A stretch of DNA of 64,000 nucleotides from Lophius americanus (Eukaryota > Chordata > Actinopteri > Lophiiformes > Lophiidae), in NCBI GenBank assembly GCA_037951165.1, contig JBBDHG010000061.1, positions 7,116,001 to 7,180,000 of the forward strand. The letters run 5' to 3'. Shown piece after piece: positions 12,901 through 24,820 of this stretch (position 1 is the first letter of the stretch; each line of letters opens with the position of its first letter). Below the pieces are notes generated by a model, which was given only the letters and a program-made list of their open reading frames with translations, ran no database searches and had not been told where the DNA came from. The translations under genes and the position numbers were made by a program.

Positions 12901-14324
12901 CTGGAAGGAGGGCATGAGCACCAACATGAACAAATCTTAAACTTATACTTATACTGTATTATACTGCATGTGCCAATGTTTAGTTAAAAGTACTTGATGT
13001 ATAGTAAGATGGGTTTGTCTTTTCTTTCTGCGGAAAAATAGAAATAAGTTAATTCCTCACACACTCTGAGGCATGGTGTAATGAGTGATCATTTCCTCAT
13101 CAAATGTCTGAGGAAGGTGCTTAAAATAAAACTTGATGGCTTTAATTTTTTAGCAATGTCTGCAGGGCCTTTCCTGCTCAGTACTTGGGGGATACTTGTT
13201 TTCATCCTGGGCCAAAGTCAATTATTTCCTTGGGGCTGACCTTGGTCACTTCTCCAACAAACAACTGAAAGCAATTTTTGGCTTGTTCTTCCGAAAGCGT
13301 AGCTTCGATTCTATATTTACAGCAAACTTGACAATTTTTTTTTCCTCAGTAGTGCTTACATTCGTAGTTTCTATTTTGTCCCTTTCTTTTCTCACTCAAA
13401 CACACTGATCGATTCAGAAGTTGGCGGTGTTTGGTTCTCTCAACAAACATTAGCTTATGGCCTATTGCACCTGAATCAATCACTTCTGTGTATAATGTGA
13501 GGTATATAAATACCGCTCTGTCTGTCTGTCCATCTATAATTATCTGTAGGACTGGATATTTGGACATTTTTAAATTTCTTATTTTTTGCATTTCCATGGC
13601 AACAACTTATACCCATTCTTAAGAAATAGCTCATCTTCTAAAATGTGTATGCTTTCTTTGTCAAATTGCACATGTATACCTTGAATAATATGAAATGATC
13701 CACTAAAAGAAGTATTTGAGCCTCAGTAACTGCTAATACCCCGTTACTATTCTCAACATTGACACATGCTCAGTCCCTCTTCAACGACAACAATTGATAT
13801 CAGCTGTGTTCATCAGCCAGTCACATCTTTTAATATTCAGATTTCTCCTACAAATGTTATTTATTTATTTTTCATGTAAAAACTACTTTAAGATGGCTCT
13901 GAAGGTTGTTCCTCGTGTCCACAGCAGATATCCAAAATATTATTCACCACTCTAAGGCTCATCAAAGGAGCGGAGGATAACTCTTAAGTCCTAACTTATT
14001 TTACTTATACATTTTGGACAGGCTGTATTGATGTGGCTTCAGCAGTTAATTAGGAATTGTATGACATTTCTTTGATATATTTCCATTATTTCAGGTTGTT
14101 CAGTGTCCCATATTTTTCATAAACTTGGATGGATTTTCTTGTATCTTTGTTTTTTTATATTTTTAGTAGCATGAATTTCCTTTTTATTTTTAAATGATGG
14201 TTAAACTGAAGCAGCTTTCATTGGATTTCGTTGAGGCCGGTGGATCTTCCATCTCCATATCGCTTTGTTTCAGTGTTTCTGTCACTGGTCATCAGGAAAC
14301 TGTGTAATTGTTTAGAATGGTTGG
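9903..14324. other. Unassigned intronic sequence with possible conserved block
   Basis: No exon recognised. The part near 10060-10125 (AAAATAAACTTTCTCTC with downstream TTCTGACTTTGATTCT) resembles a retrotransposon tail, weakly. 12400-12910 is free of simple repeats, balanced in composition, and looks like unique sequence; it is discussed as a candidate regulatory block. A short run of TCTG units lies near 13517-13530. Confidence 0.45.
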
Positions 14325-14490
14325 CAGTGACATGACGTAGTGCAGTCATCCACCTATTAGAGGGCTGGTGGTTCAATCTCCGGCCCATGCAGTCGGTATG
14401 TTAGATCGGTGTGTGAATGATTATTGCTCCTGATGGGTAAGAAGTGCCTTGCTATAGCCTCTTTGTGTGCATGCGTATTGTAATTTGACA
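14325..14490 (+). repeat. SINE-like fragment with tRNA-type B box
   Basis: Contains GGTGGTTCAATCTCCGGCCC around 14367-14386, close to the RNA polymerase III B box (GGTTCGANTCC), followed by CATCGGTGTGTGAATG-like and TGCTCCTGATGGG-like segments in an order typical of a common fish SINE. It is diverged and the A box is not clear, so it is unlikely to be active. Confidence 0.55.
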
Positions 14491-17400
14491 GGAATACATA
14501 AATATACTGTATATTTACTTCCAGTATTATACTATAATTAGGTGAAGGTACTTCGAGGTAATTACTTAAAATTAAAAGTGAAATGTTATACAGTATACTG
14601 AGACTGTATAGCCCTGAACACAGCGTTCAATCAGATTGTTGTGCTTTGGGTTTAAATGGCCTGTTATGGTCCTTCCTCTTCTTACTCTGAACAATTATGT
14701 TTTTGTTTTGGAAACCTTTGTGTCTATAAATACCGTGGCCAAAGTCAAGAGGGCTTAACTGGTGTCTTTCTCGGTGAAAGAAATATCTCTATATAAGGCT
14801 AGTAGAGAAATGAGGAAAGCCTGGAGGGAGGGTGTTGAGTGCTTGTGCAGGTGAAGCTGAGGTTGTCTCCACCATTTCAGCCACATGTCATTATTTAAAC
14901 TCTTTGTATAGTCCTCTCTCTTGTCATTCGAGCTAATCTACCCTAAGTGCTGATTGATTTAATTGTTTCCCCAAAGGCTGTTGCCATGACATCATAAGGC
15001 AACCTTTCCCTAGAAGGACACCATAACCTTATTGATAACCTTATTTCTGCTGGAAGACACAGGAAGCCCTCTTTTGGCTATTAGGAAGAAATAACCTTTT
15101 TCTTCGTAACATCCTTTCCCCCGCAGGCAGGGCTGTGTGTGTGTGTTTTGTTGCAAAAAAAGAGACAGAGAAAAAGAGAGGTGGGTAGACATGGTCAGAT
15201 AAAAGCGATGTGTTCCCTAGGCTCTATGTGAGATGGTCAGATAAACCATGACACTGCTCTTGAGGTGGACTGTGGAAAAGTAATGTAAAAAAACAAGAAA
15301 CATGAATTCAAAGCTCTGCTAAAACAATGCCAGCGCTTGAGTTATCTTACTATGCCTGCTTCAAGTTTCATCATCAACTAGACAGTGTGATGGTTATGTA
15401 ATGAAAAAATACGGTAGATTGGATTGCGTCATACAACCGTTTGTGCTTTTAGCTGATAATTACGCATAGTTTTAACAATTATTCCTAATTGTCTTCAAGA
15501 ACTGTTACTTAATTACTTCACTTTATGCTGTCTTTACATCAGAGCCAGTTTGCTTGCAGCGCTACATTTCACTTCAGACCAAAAACAGTAAAAAAAAAAC
15601 CCTAAAGAAACCCCTGAGGCTTTTTGATGCATAACCGCTCAGAAACAGTCATAATTAGCAAAGGTATTCAGGCAGAGGAGTTGAAATGGTTGGAATTTAT
15701 AAGCATGCAAAAGTATGAGTAACAAGTAGAGATACAGAAGTAAGATGTCGTTCTGTGCATCATTTTATTAGAGATAAAATGCATTCCTAACTGAAGAGTG
15801 GATGGTAAGATGCATGTTAAATATTCTGCTTTGAATGATAATTTGTGTATGACATGGTTTCTCCAGACACAAAAAAAGTTCAATCATCTATTCCCCCTTG
15901 CTCATATGAATTTCTAGAATCTATGAATATGCAATTTGACATAAACTCCGCCAAGCAGGGTATGCTTTCACCTTCCTGTTTGGGAGGTCTTTTTGTATTT
16001 TTTCCTGTTAGCAGGATTACTCAAAAACCAATATATTGCTTTCCACAAAACTTTGTGGAGGGGAAGGAAATGGTCCAGGAAAAAAGCCATTAAATTTTAG
16101 TGCTGATCCGTTTGCGTGTTATATGCATGTTGGCCTTTGTAATGGTAAATATATTCTTTGCAAACGGCCAATTGCTGTTTATTTCCAGGCTTCTTAAACT
16201 TAATTGTTTTCTGTTATCTGGTGATTCTGTTTCATTTAGTGATTGACTGTGCTTTATAGATAAGGGTGTCTCCACCTTAAAATAGACCACTCTAATCAGG
16301 TTTGTACCTTGCTGAAGGACAAAAAATGGTCAGTCACAATGGCTTTAAATTCACCACAGCAAACCAAAACCATTCCACGGAATGATATCTGGCGTCACTA
16401 CAAAGTCTCAAAAACCCTGGCAAAAAATGCAAAACAAATAAGGATAAGAGTGCAGTGTGGAGAAAAAATAGGTTGGAGCTGCAGGGGAGGCCGTGAAGCT
16501 GAGAGCTCTCTGTCATGATGATGCTATTTATTAAGAGTTATTTATGCAAGACTGAAGAGGTGATGGATAACCAGAGACGTGCCAATGCTGCCATTTGTTT
16601 TCAGGGTTAGTAATTGTTCCGTTGGAGATATAATGGATGGTCAGTCTCTTGTACACAGAGAGAAATGTTTAGATGTATATTCACAAATGGTGATAACTGC
16701 GCCCCCCCCCTTTACTATGCTCGATCTTCCAGGAAAAGCTTGCGCTCCATTATATGTGTTTGTTTCATGTTGACATTAAGACTGAGGAGTGATAGGGTAT
16801 CGAGGGAAGGCCTGAAATCTATGGACCTGAATACATATTTTCACATATTAGTGACGCGTGAGGGAGCCCTAGTGAAACGTGACAAAGCCGTTTTTTCTGT
16901 TTGTTTACAGGTAATAAATACTTCTCAACCACAAATGTTAGAAACCAGGCCAGGAGATCATAATAATGCTGTCTAGGTGGAAATGGAGGAATACTCATTG
17001 ACATTCAGAATAATTAACATTTGTGCTGTTTGCACTGTATGTTGACTGCTGTAGTAATGCTGTAGTAACAAACCATAGTTTTTCTGGATCTGTGAGTCCA
17101 GTAATTTTCTATGTCATATTGTTTTTGTCATATTGTCACGTGTTATGTTGCTGTTTAAGTTGATCTTTTAATAGGGAATGCCTTGTTTGTGGGTGTTTTG
17201 GTTTTACTGTTGCAGAGTATAGATGATATTTGTTTTGTCTGAACTGGTTTTTGTCAGGTACAGCTAGAGAGAACTAGCAGAAAGCAGCTAATTAAAAGGA
17301 TCCAGCATTAGTTTAGTGCCACAGGATGGTGTTTCCCTGTGTTTTATGCACAGCTCTCAGATACATTGCATCACAAGAAAGTTCCCCTTTACTCATCCTA

Positions 17401-18837
17401 ACAATGTCTACAAGAGAAAGGGAACTTTATGCTGTCTTAACACTATGTTACATGATACAATACGTAAGAACGGAACCTTGTTTGGATCCACTCCCATATA
17501 TCAAATTAGGTGCAGTCTGCTGCACTTCCTGTTGGTACTTCAGTTTAGAAGACTTCTTGAATTTCAGTGGCAAAAGCCATTCTGTTAACCGGGCTTTTTT
17601 TTGTGAGATAGTTGCAGCCATTTTATTTTTGTTGTAATCTCTGACATTGCAAGTTTTGCAATGCACACTTGGAAACCCGCTACTGCCATCTTTTGTCAAG
17701 TTGATCTTAATTATTTTAACATTAAATCAGAAATAAAAGAAACAACTGTTGTCCTGATGTATTTTTGGGCCTTCTAACCTCCCTTTTAAGCGCTCTCATA
17801 GGATAAATTTGGGAGCAGCAGAGATGTGTGTGATGCCCAGTGGTAGCATATGGTATAAGTGCTGGTCCTGTCATTTGCCACTTCCGTTTGAAAACTAGAA
17901 AAATTTTCCAATTTAAAATTTAGTTTAAAAGCAGATATTTACATCGAAACAAACTTTCAAAAGCAAATGTATAAACTCAAAGTCCTAAAAACTATCGATT
18001 ATGGAAAAAATTGTGGACATTATTTAACAATGGCACAAGTGGGTCTGCTCAATTTAAGCTTCTCTAAGTATTATATATGCTTGTCAGGGAAGGCAGAAAA
18101 AAGAGAAATATATAATAAATACAGTAACTGCAGATTAGATGATGTTTCAGGCTTCGTCCCATGCAAAGTCTTATCTGAGATTCAGAAAAGACAATGACTC
18201 TCTGTTTCCCTGTGCACTGGTAAGCGCTATTGCGTTTTTTATGGTGTCAGAGCTGCAGGTGTGTTGGGTTGTGATCGGCAGGAATTGGATATGAAGGTGA
18301 CTGCCAACTCCAAGTATGACCTCATTAATTACATTTGTCAGTGATTCCCTGCAGATCTGTCTCCTTCTCTTCACATGCTGCCATTCAGACAGGCAACCAG
18401 TGAACCAGTCAGTCAGGAAATTTTCTGCTTCAGGTTAGACAACCTGCCGGGCTTCTGCTCATAACACTGGCAGGTGGGATGGAGGAAGAGTGGGCCAGGA
18501 AGAAACATTAAAGATGAAGGGCCTGTGAGAGAAACAGATGAGCAGGTTCATGCAAACTTGCATCAGTTTGATTACATATAAATGCAGACACACACACATA
18601 CAGACACAGGCAGACAGTGCAGCCGGAAGAATTTGATCTTTAGTTAAATCTTTAAATTATAGCTGATTAAAAATTCATGGAGAGCCGTTTATATGAGACT
18701 GGTTGCTGTGCAGGCTGCCCTGTGATGTTTAATTGGTCTGAAGGTTGCCAACCCTTTGAACGAGTCAGGATGGGGAGTTGTGGCTGCTTGTGTGCTCAGA
18801 ATGAGGATGTGAGAGTTTTAGCACCCACCTAGCCTTC
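14491..18837. other. Unassigned intronic sequence
   Basis: No exon or transposon I can name. A C9 run lies at about 16702-16710. Overlapping open frames at 16579-17000 and 17316-17700 have no domains and no consistent coding signal. Confidence 0.5.
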
Positions 18838-18966
18838 ATCTCTCTCTCTCCCTCTCCCTCTCTCTCTCTCTTTCTGTCTCTCTCTCTCTCTGTCTCTCTA
18901 TCTCTCTCTCTCTCTCTGTCTCTCTCTCTGTCTCTCTTTCTCTGTATCTCTCTTACTCTCTCTCTG
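18838..18966. repeat. Polypyrimidine (CT)n tract, 129 bp
   Basis: Almost pure CT dinucleotides with scattered TTT, CC, TG and TAT interruptions. The opposite strand is purine-only for long stretches, giving a spurious Arg/Glu-rich open frame. It is long enough to form triplex DNA in principle. Confidence 0.95.
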
Positions 18967-19317
18967 ACCTGCTCTTGTGTACTGGAAAAGGACTCCAAAA
19001 GCAGGCTGTGCAGAGGCAGGCAAATCCGGTACCTTTGATATACGTTAATAGTCTAGAAAGCACTAGATTTAAAATGAAACCTGCTTTTGTTTTTGTTTTT
19101 TATACCGGCATGTGTAGTTTCTTGTGTCAGTTGGTGGGTTCACATGGACACTTTTCTCCTTTCAGAAGAAAATCATTCCGAAAGAATATGTTTACATGGG
19201 TGGTAAACTCCCCAGATAGTTTACGTTAACATCAATATTATCATCTTTTAAAGCAGAACATCCTGATTACATGCTTTATCCTGAAAACCCAGACTAATAT
19301 CATGACAGGTCTTTGTT

Positions 19318-19375
19318 TCATTCATTCTCCATTTGGGGTTGCGAGGCATTGGAGCCTATCCCAGCTCTTTTGGCA
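19318..19375. repeat. Short fragment of dispersed teleost repeat
   Basis: TTCATTCTCCATTTGGGGTT-GCG and GGAGCCTATCCCAGC match the 5' part of the repeat at 6991-7170. It lies inside the element at 19129-19870, so it is probably a later insertion or a capture. Confidence 0.5.
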
Positions 19376-19560
19376 ATTAATTCTTGCTCAATAAAAAGTG
19401 AAGTCGGTCTGGTCCATATGATTGTCGTGGGATTCATGCAGAGGTTGCCGATTATAAAATCCACGTCTTCAAAGTTTTTCAGCGCTTTTTAATTTCTCCA
19501 CAGCGTCGGTCTATCTCGCCTCCTGCCGGTCTTTCATGCACCTGTTTGTACAGTTCATTA

Positions 19561-19597
19561 TTTCTTACTTTTCTTACTTTTCTTACTTTTCTTACTC
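19561..19597. repeat. Tandem array of TTTTCTTAC, about 4 units
   Basis: Four near-perfect head-to-tail copies of a 9-bp pyrimidine-rich unit inside the 19.1-19.9 kb element. Confidence 0.9.
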
Positions 19598-20082
19598 TTT
19601 GCTGTGGTCTACATGATTAAATGGCGGCATCGTGTACAAGAGTAGCACCGCAGGGCATGCGCTCATTTCATGATCCATGGGGAAACCCCGTTTACATGCA
19701 ACAGTTGCCTTTCTAAACGTCTTTTTTGAAAGGACTGAAACAACTATTGCAAAGGACTAAAATGTCTTTGCAAAAGGTGTTGTTTAAATACAGCGTATTC
19801 TTTCTGATTAGCCGTCTTTTCCAAATCTACTCGAAATTAATTTTCATGCAAACCCACCCAGTAGCGACAGTGTATTTTCATTTGAAGCAGCTGTCAAACT
19901 CGGGCTGTGTTTTTTTCAGAATGCAGAAAAATGATTTGGCAGTCTTACAACAGTCTCTCCAGAGTTTTCAGAACCTCCACCGCTGGAGGTCCACTAAAGT
20001 CTGGCTTGTACAGAATATATGTGGGAATAAAGCCCAATCTTTATTCCCACTTCACTCCTTATTCTCGTAGCACATACATACG

Positions 20083-20234
<152 letters not shown>

Positions 20235-20240
20235 CACACA

Positions 20241-22744
20241 GGCATACTGCTCAATGGCAGGGCCCTCCCGCTGCCCCAAAACATGGAATACCACATTTGT
20301 TTGTTTACGCCTCGTTTTCTTTCCCTGAACTCTATTAACATTTATATTGCAGCTGAAGGTGTTGGAAGTCCCTCCTGCAGTGGGGGAAACTCCGCTAAGA
20401 TGAGAATGAGCTTCAGTCGAGCCGTCCTAGATGCAGACTTGTCTGTTTATACCAACATTATCCACTTCCCAACTGCCTCTTTCTCTTCTTGATATTTTTT
20501 CTCTCCTTTTTTCAGTTCATATCACCATTTCCTCACGTTTGCCTCTTCTGTGACTCTTTAAGCTTTTATCCCTCGCCAAGGTAAATTGATTGCTTGGAAA
20601 TAAAGAAAAAGAAATTGTGGTCGGAAATGCTTCCGGATTGGACGGCCTGATTGAGCATTTGCATATGAATAGGAGAGAGACAGCCAACCATGTCAGAGGA
20701 GAGGAAGGTGTTATGGGAAACATCCGCCAGACATCTCATGTTTTATCATGTTTCAGATGTTTCTCACCAACTTTTAACACATTTCATCGCTGATTTGTTG
20801 GGGTATTGCAAGAAGGCATTTCAAATTCACACTGCCGGGCCTTCGCTGGGATTTGATGCCGCAATCTGTGCTATCGTTTTGACAAGCTCCTCCTTCCTCA
20901 GGCTCCTCAAACAGAGAAGCTTCATGACAATTTCATACAATGTTAAACAAAACAAAAAATTACAAAACGAGCTGTGTGTGATGCACGAGGCTTGACAGCA
21001 CTTTTAAGTCCTCCTAGTCAGGAGATACAGACAGCCGATAAAGCTTGTCACACGTGGCTGATGCCTGTCATGTCGATTTTTCCTTCATGCTAGAACTGCA
21101 TCAATTAGACCTCAATACTGCAGGTTATAGATCTGTATCCGCCTATATCTGTCCCGAGCACCCAGAGGCCAGGCCTACAGCAGCGACACAATTCTCTGTT
21201 TGATGGTTTTGCAAAGGGGGGACGGAGGCATCAAGCCTATAATGGAGCAGTGTGTGTGTTTGTGTGTGTGTGTGTGCGTTTGTGTGTGTGACTGTGTTTG
21301 TTTATACCCCCTAGCTATTGTGTTTAGGATTTTTATCTCACATATATAATCCAGATGTGCTCACAACTGGCAGGAATATTTACTAAATTGTCTGTGAATG
21401 CATAAGGAGACTAATTGAATTTCAACTAGTCTTGCAGTGCGGTGCCATTTTGTATGTTTAAACATTTACTAAAATAGGGCTGTTTCCTCAGTTGAGGTTT
21501 AAAATGGGAGGAAGTCCAAGAATATTCATAATCTCATAAAGTCTTAGAGAAATGGCTTTCCTCCATAAATTGCATTTTTTGATTTAAAAAGAAACGGTGC
21601 TTAGATTAAGATGAACTACAATATAAAGAAAGGAAATTCCAGGAACCATTCATAGTCTTTCCTTTTCACTGCATATTTTTAGAATTCTTATGTTCTTAGA
21701 TGGGAGCTAAGTATCAAGTTAATGTCATTGGTCTTGTGTGCCTCATAATAGCATTAACAAAAGAGAGCCCGGAGGAATGTGGGACTGGGATTGCTTCTAT
21801 TAATGCAAACCCTAATGCACATATATTGCTGAATGGTCTGTGCATTTGAGTATGTATGCTCGGATACTCAGATTTATCAACATATTTGCAGAGACGTGTG
21901 ATATTTTTATTCAGATAGACATTCTGGAGCAGATTACCTTGTGTCACTGCATGATGTTAATTAGGGGTTGTCATAGAATGTTCACTTTCAGTATGAATCA
22001 CATTATTCATTACATACATGCCCACATAAATCTGTCAATGCATTCATAACGTGTTCTTTCTAATACAGTACAGATCTCTGATACAAACTCTGCCTTAAAT
22101 CATGAGTAATGCATTGTAGTCATAACATCCTTTTCCCCTCCACTTTCCATTTCTGTCTATTATTTTCTCTCTTCTCCAACAGCTGTCCCGGCATCCTCAG
22201 ACTTCACAATGGTTAGGGTTACGCTGTCAGGCAACTTCTGGTTTGTTCTGCTCTTTAGTTCCCTGGGCTGAAACAAACAGAGACCAGAGACTTTTCTTGA
22301 CTTCACTGTGCACCGCTGCAACATTTTACTGATGACTTCCCACAGACAACAGCAAAGTTTCACTTTCCTTCGATTTGCTTATTTGCATTTGTTCCCTTTT
22401 CCCAGGACGAATCCGGATATCAATGTCAATAAGCTGAATGTCAGTGTCTATTCTCAGCATTCAAATATTCCCCTGATGCAGTATGTCATGAATACTCCTG
22501 GACATCTCTAACATTTCATAATACCCTTGATATTTCATTATCTAAATTTCAAATTGTGTTACATTTAATCAAATACCAGCTCATGTATACCGAGTTATGG
22601 ATTAAAGCAGCGCCATGCACCAAGACGACATACCTAGCTTAGCAAAATTATTAATGACAATGACTATGACTTCTTCTGCCTCCTTTCACTTACATTCGTA
22701 GCTGAAACTTCCTGTTTTGGACATCTGTCCCATTTCATGAGTGT
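20241..22744. other. Unassigned intronic sequence
   Basis: No exon recognised. Includes an imperfect TG-rich microsatellite at 21250-21290 with TTTG and TGCG interruptions. Nothing else I can name. Confidence 0.5.
21250..21290. repeat. Imperfect (TG)n microsatellite
   Basis: TG units broken by TTTG and CGTTTG steps. Confidence 0.9.
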
Positions 22745-23160
22745 GATCTCTCAGGAATGTCTTGATTTAATCATGAATTGATCAGTACTTTTGTGGTCAA
22801 AGGTCAAGGTCATTGTGGCTTGACATATTTTAACCTGAATCATCACCAAACTTCATACAAGTGTTTATTACGATAAACATTATACAATAATGTAAAAAAA
22901 ACAACATTACATTTATATCCAAAATGTCAAAGGACAGCTGTGTGACCTGATGTTTTGCAACAAAACCTTTTGGGCCAGTTTTCAACACCATACCTCGGTA
23001 ATGGGAGGAGATATTGATACCATTCTTTACATTTGGTAGGATAGTGAATTGGTAACATTAATCTTCCATGCCCACCTTGAAACTGCTAGTTTGTCCATTG
23101 ATTTTGATGATATCGAGCTTCAGCTGTTGCATGGATGCACTAAAGTGTAACCCAGTAATT
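22745..23160. repeat. Unclassified dispersed fish repeat
   Basis: Recognisable segments in order: CTCTCAGGAATG, TGGTCAAAGGTCAAGGTCA, CACCAAACTTCATACAAGTG, ATATCCAAAATGTCAAAGG, GTTTTGCAACAAAACCTTTT, and CAACACCATACCTCGGTAATGG. I know this order from a common fish interspersed repeat. No coding potential, and no clear termini here. Confidence 0.6.
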
Positions 23161-24290
23161 TTAGTTGGATTGAAAAATTGTATTTAGTCGTTTGCATGTT
23201 AAATTAAAAGCCCATTTAATTTGTAAATACGTCAAAATGCAGTGTCTCAAAATGTTTTATTCTTGTGGATTTGGAAGCAGTACAAGACAGAGTCGTAAAG
23301 GTGATCTGCCATGGCCTTATCTAATCTGATTTGCATGCCAGAGAGAATTATGTAATTGGCATTTATGCAGAACAAAGAAGGATCAGCTCATGGAATAGAA
23401 GGGTTTTCATGTATAACTGTGTGTCTAAGCTTGTTTTCTGCAGCTCTGTTATGCCTATAGTTGGCTACAGTGTAGTCAGACAAGAAATGACTGTTGTGTG
23501 GGACTATTGGCATGCGTGTATTTGTAAAATACACACACAGAATATGTTGTATTAGAGCACAATGAGCAAGCACATGCCGTGCAACAAGGGGGGGATACTG
23601 GAAGTTTACCAGCTCTTTCACATTTTAATTCACATTTATAAGGCATTTAACTCGCCTATAATTATTGTCTATCAATGTCAAAAGTCTGACTCTGGGTCTG
23701 ACAATGGAAGAATCTCAAGCTGGATCATGTTTAAGATCAGTATATTATGGCTCTGAGATGTGCAGTTGACATTAGTAACTCACCAACTGGCATTGAATTC
23801 AGGACATTTTCAGATTACACAATAAAACCCAGGGCAAAACCCTAGTCTTGGCTGTTGATTAAAGACTGTTTTAATTGGCCTCTTCTAACTTACATAAAAT
23901 TAAGCCTAAACCAGAACTTAGCTCAGGGCAAAATTGGTAAGCATTCGCTTGGGGTCTTGTATGTAATATAGAACAATAATGGTTTGTATTAAAGAATCTT
24001 AAGTAACCCTTAATGTGGGCCCATTTCTTCCTTAGCTTGGGGTTGCTATTTGTGTGTCTCAGGATCAACCATTGAACAGAATTTGTAGGAACAGATAAAT
24101 GTATACACGTAAGCATGAGATACAAAACAGAGACCAATCCTGTGACGGACACAACTCCCAAAAATTCAATACATTGTTGTGTGCTATGTTAATTCTTTCA
24201 GCTAGATGTTTGTAAATGACTTTATTCAAGTTTTATCTTTTACTGATAGGTAGGTAGTGAAGTTGACATATGCAAGTTAATTGTCAAAAT
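23161..24290. other. Unassigned intronic sequence
   Basis: No exon. 23815-24060 contains repeated AAACCCAG/AAACCCTAG and AGCTCAGGGCAAA-like phrases that may belong to a degenerate interspersed repeat, but I cannot place it. Confidence 0.45.
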
Positions 24291-24820
24291 ACACAGATCT
24301 GCCAGAACATTTAAACCACCTGCCTAATGTATTGTAGGTCAACTTTCATCCCCACTAGAACAGTTTTGTAATACACTCTGTATTCTTACACCTTTCTAGT
24401 AAAACCAGCATTAACTTTTCAACAATTTGTGCTGCAGTAACTCTCCTGCAGGATCAGATAAAACATAGGCTAGCCTTTACCCTCCACACCATGGGGACCC
24501 ATCATTCTGTCGCTGGTCCACATGTTGTCCTTTCTTAAGCCAGATTTTGGTTGGATGAACCTTGCAGACTGGGATAACCCAACTAGAACCACAGATGTGT
24601 AGATGCTTGAACCAGTCATCTAGCCATCACAATTTGACCCGTGTCAAATTTGCTCCGATCTTTTCACTTGTCCATCTTTCCTGCTTCCAACATATCAATA
24701 CATTGAAATGTTAACAAGCTGCCTTGTATATCCCACTTACTGCAATTGCCATTGTAACAAAAATAATAAATTTTATTCTCTTCTCTTATTGGTAGTTATA
24801 ATGTTATGGCTGATCAGTGT
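24291..24820 (-). mobile_element. Tc1-like element with both inverted ends, internally deleted
   Basis: The left end (ACACAGATCTGCCAGAACAT, from about 24292) and the reverse complement of the right end (TTACACTGATCAGCCATAAC, ending about 24820) are matching terminal inverted repeats. Read on the minus strand, the sequence next to the right end corresponds to the start of the transposase gene, including remnants of the helix-turn-helix, and matches the fragment at 660-930. The part near 24385-24450 corresponds to the segment just after the DNA-binding domain. The catalytic DDE half, which would lie next to the left end, is missing. At about 530 bp it is a deletion derivative that could only have moved using a transposase made elsewhere. 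Confidence 0.8.

Larger units (their letters stand above)
19129..19870. mobile_element. Non-autonomous DNA element, copy 1 (family shared with 47430-47870)
   Basis: One end reads GGTGGGTTCACATGGAC and the other, reverse-complemented, reads GGTGGGTTTGCATGAAA: inverted ends of the same type. The interior has motifs repeated at 47.4-47.9 kb in the same order: GTTTACATGCA, TTTCTAAACG or TTCCGAAAGG, AAAGGACT, TCTTTGCAAAA, TTCTTTCTGATTAGCCGTCTTTTCC, and CATGCAAACCCACCCA. It contains no transposase frame. Nested inside are a fragment of the repeat also seen at 6991-7170 (19318-19375) and a short 9-bp tandem array. Confidence 0.65.

Noticed and set aside
14367..14386. Possible tRNA gene because of the B-box-like word
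   Set aside because: No cloverleaf can be drawn around it and the A box is unclear; it fits a SINE remnant.
18765..18998. Arg/Glu-rich frame on the minus strand
   Set aside because: Encoded by the polypurine strand of the CT tract; not a real coiled-coil or nuclear protein.
19561..19597. Short direct-repeat array as a CRISPR-like locus
   Set aside because: Contiguous 9-bp tandem units with no spacers in a vertebrate intron.
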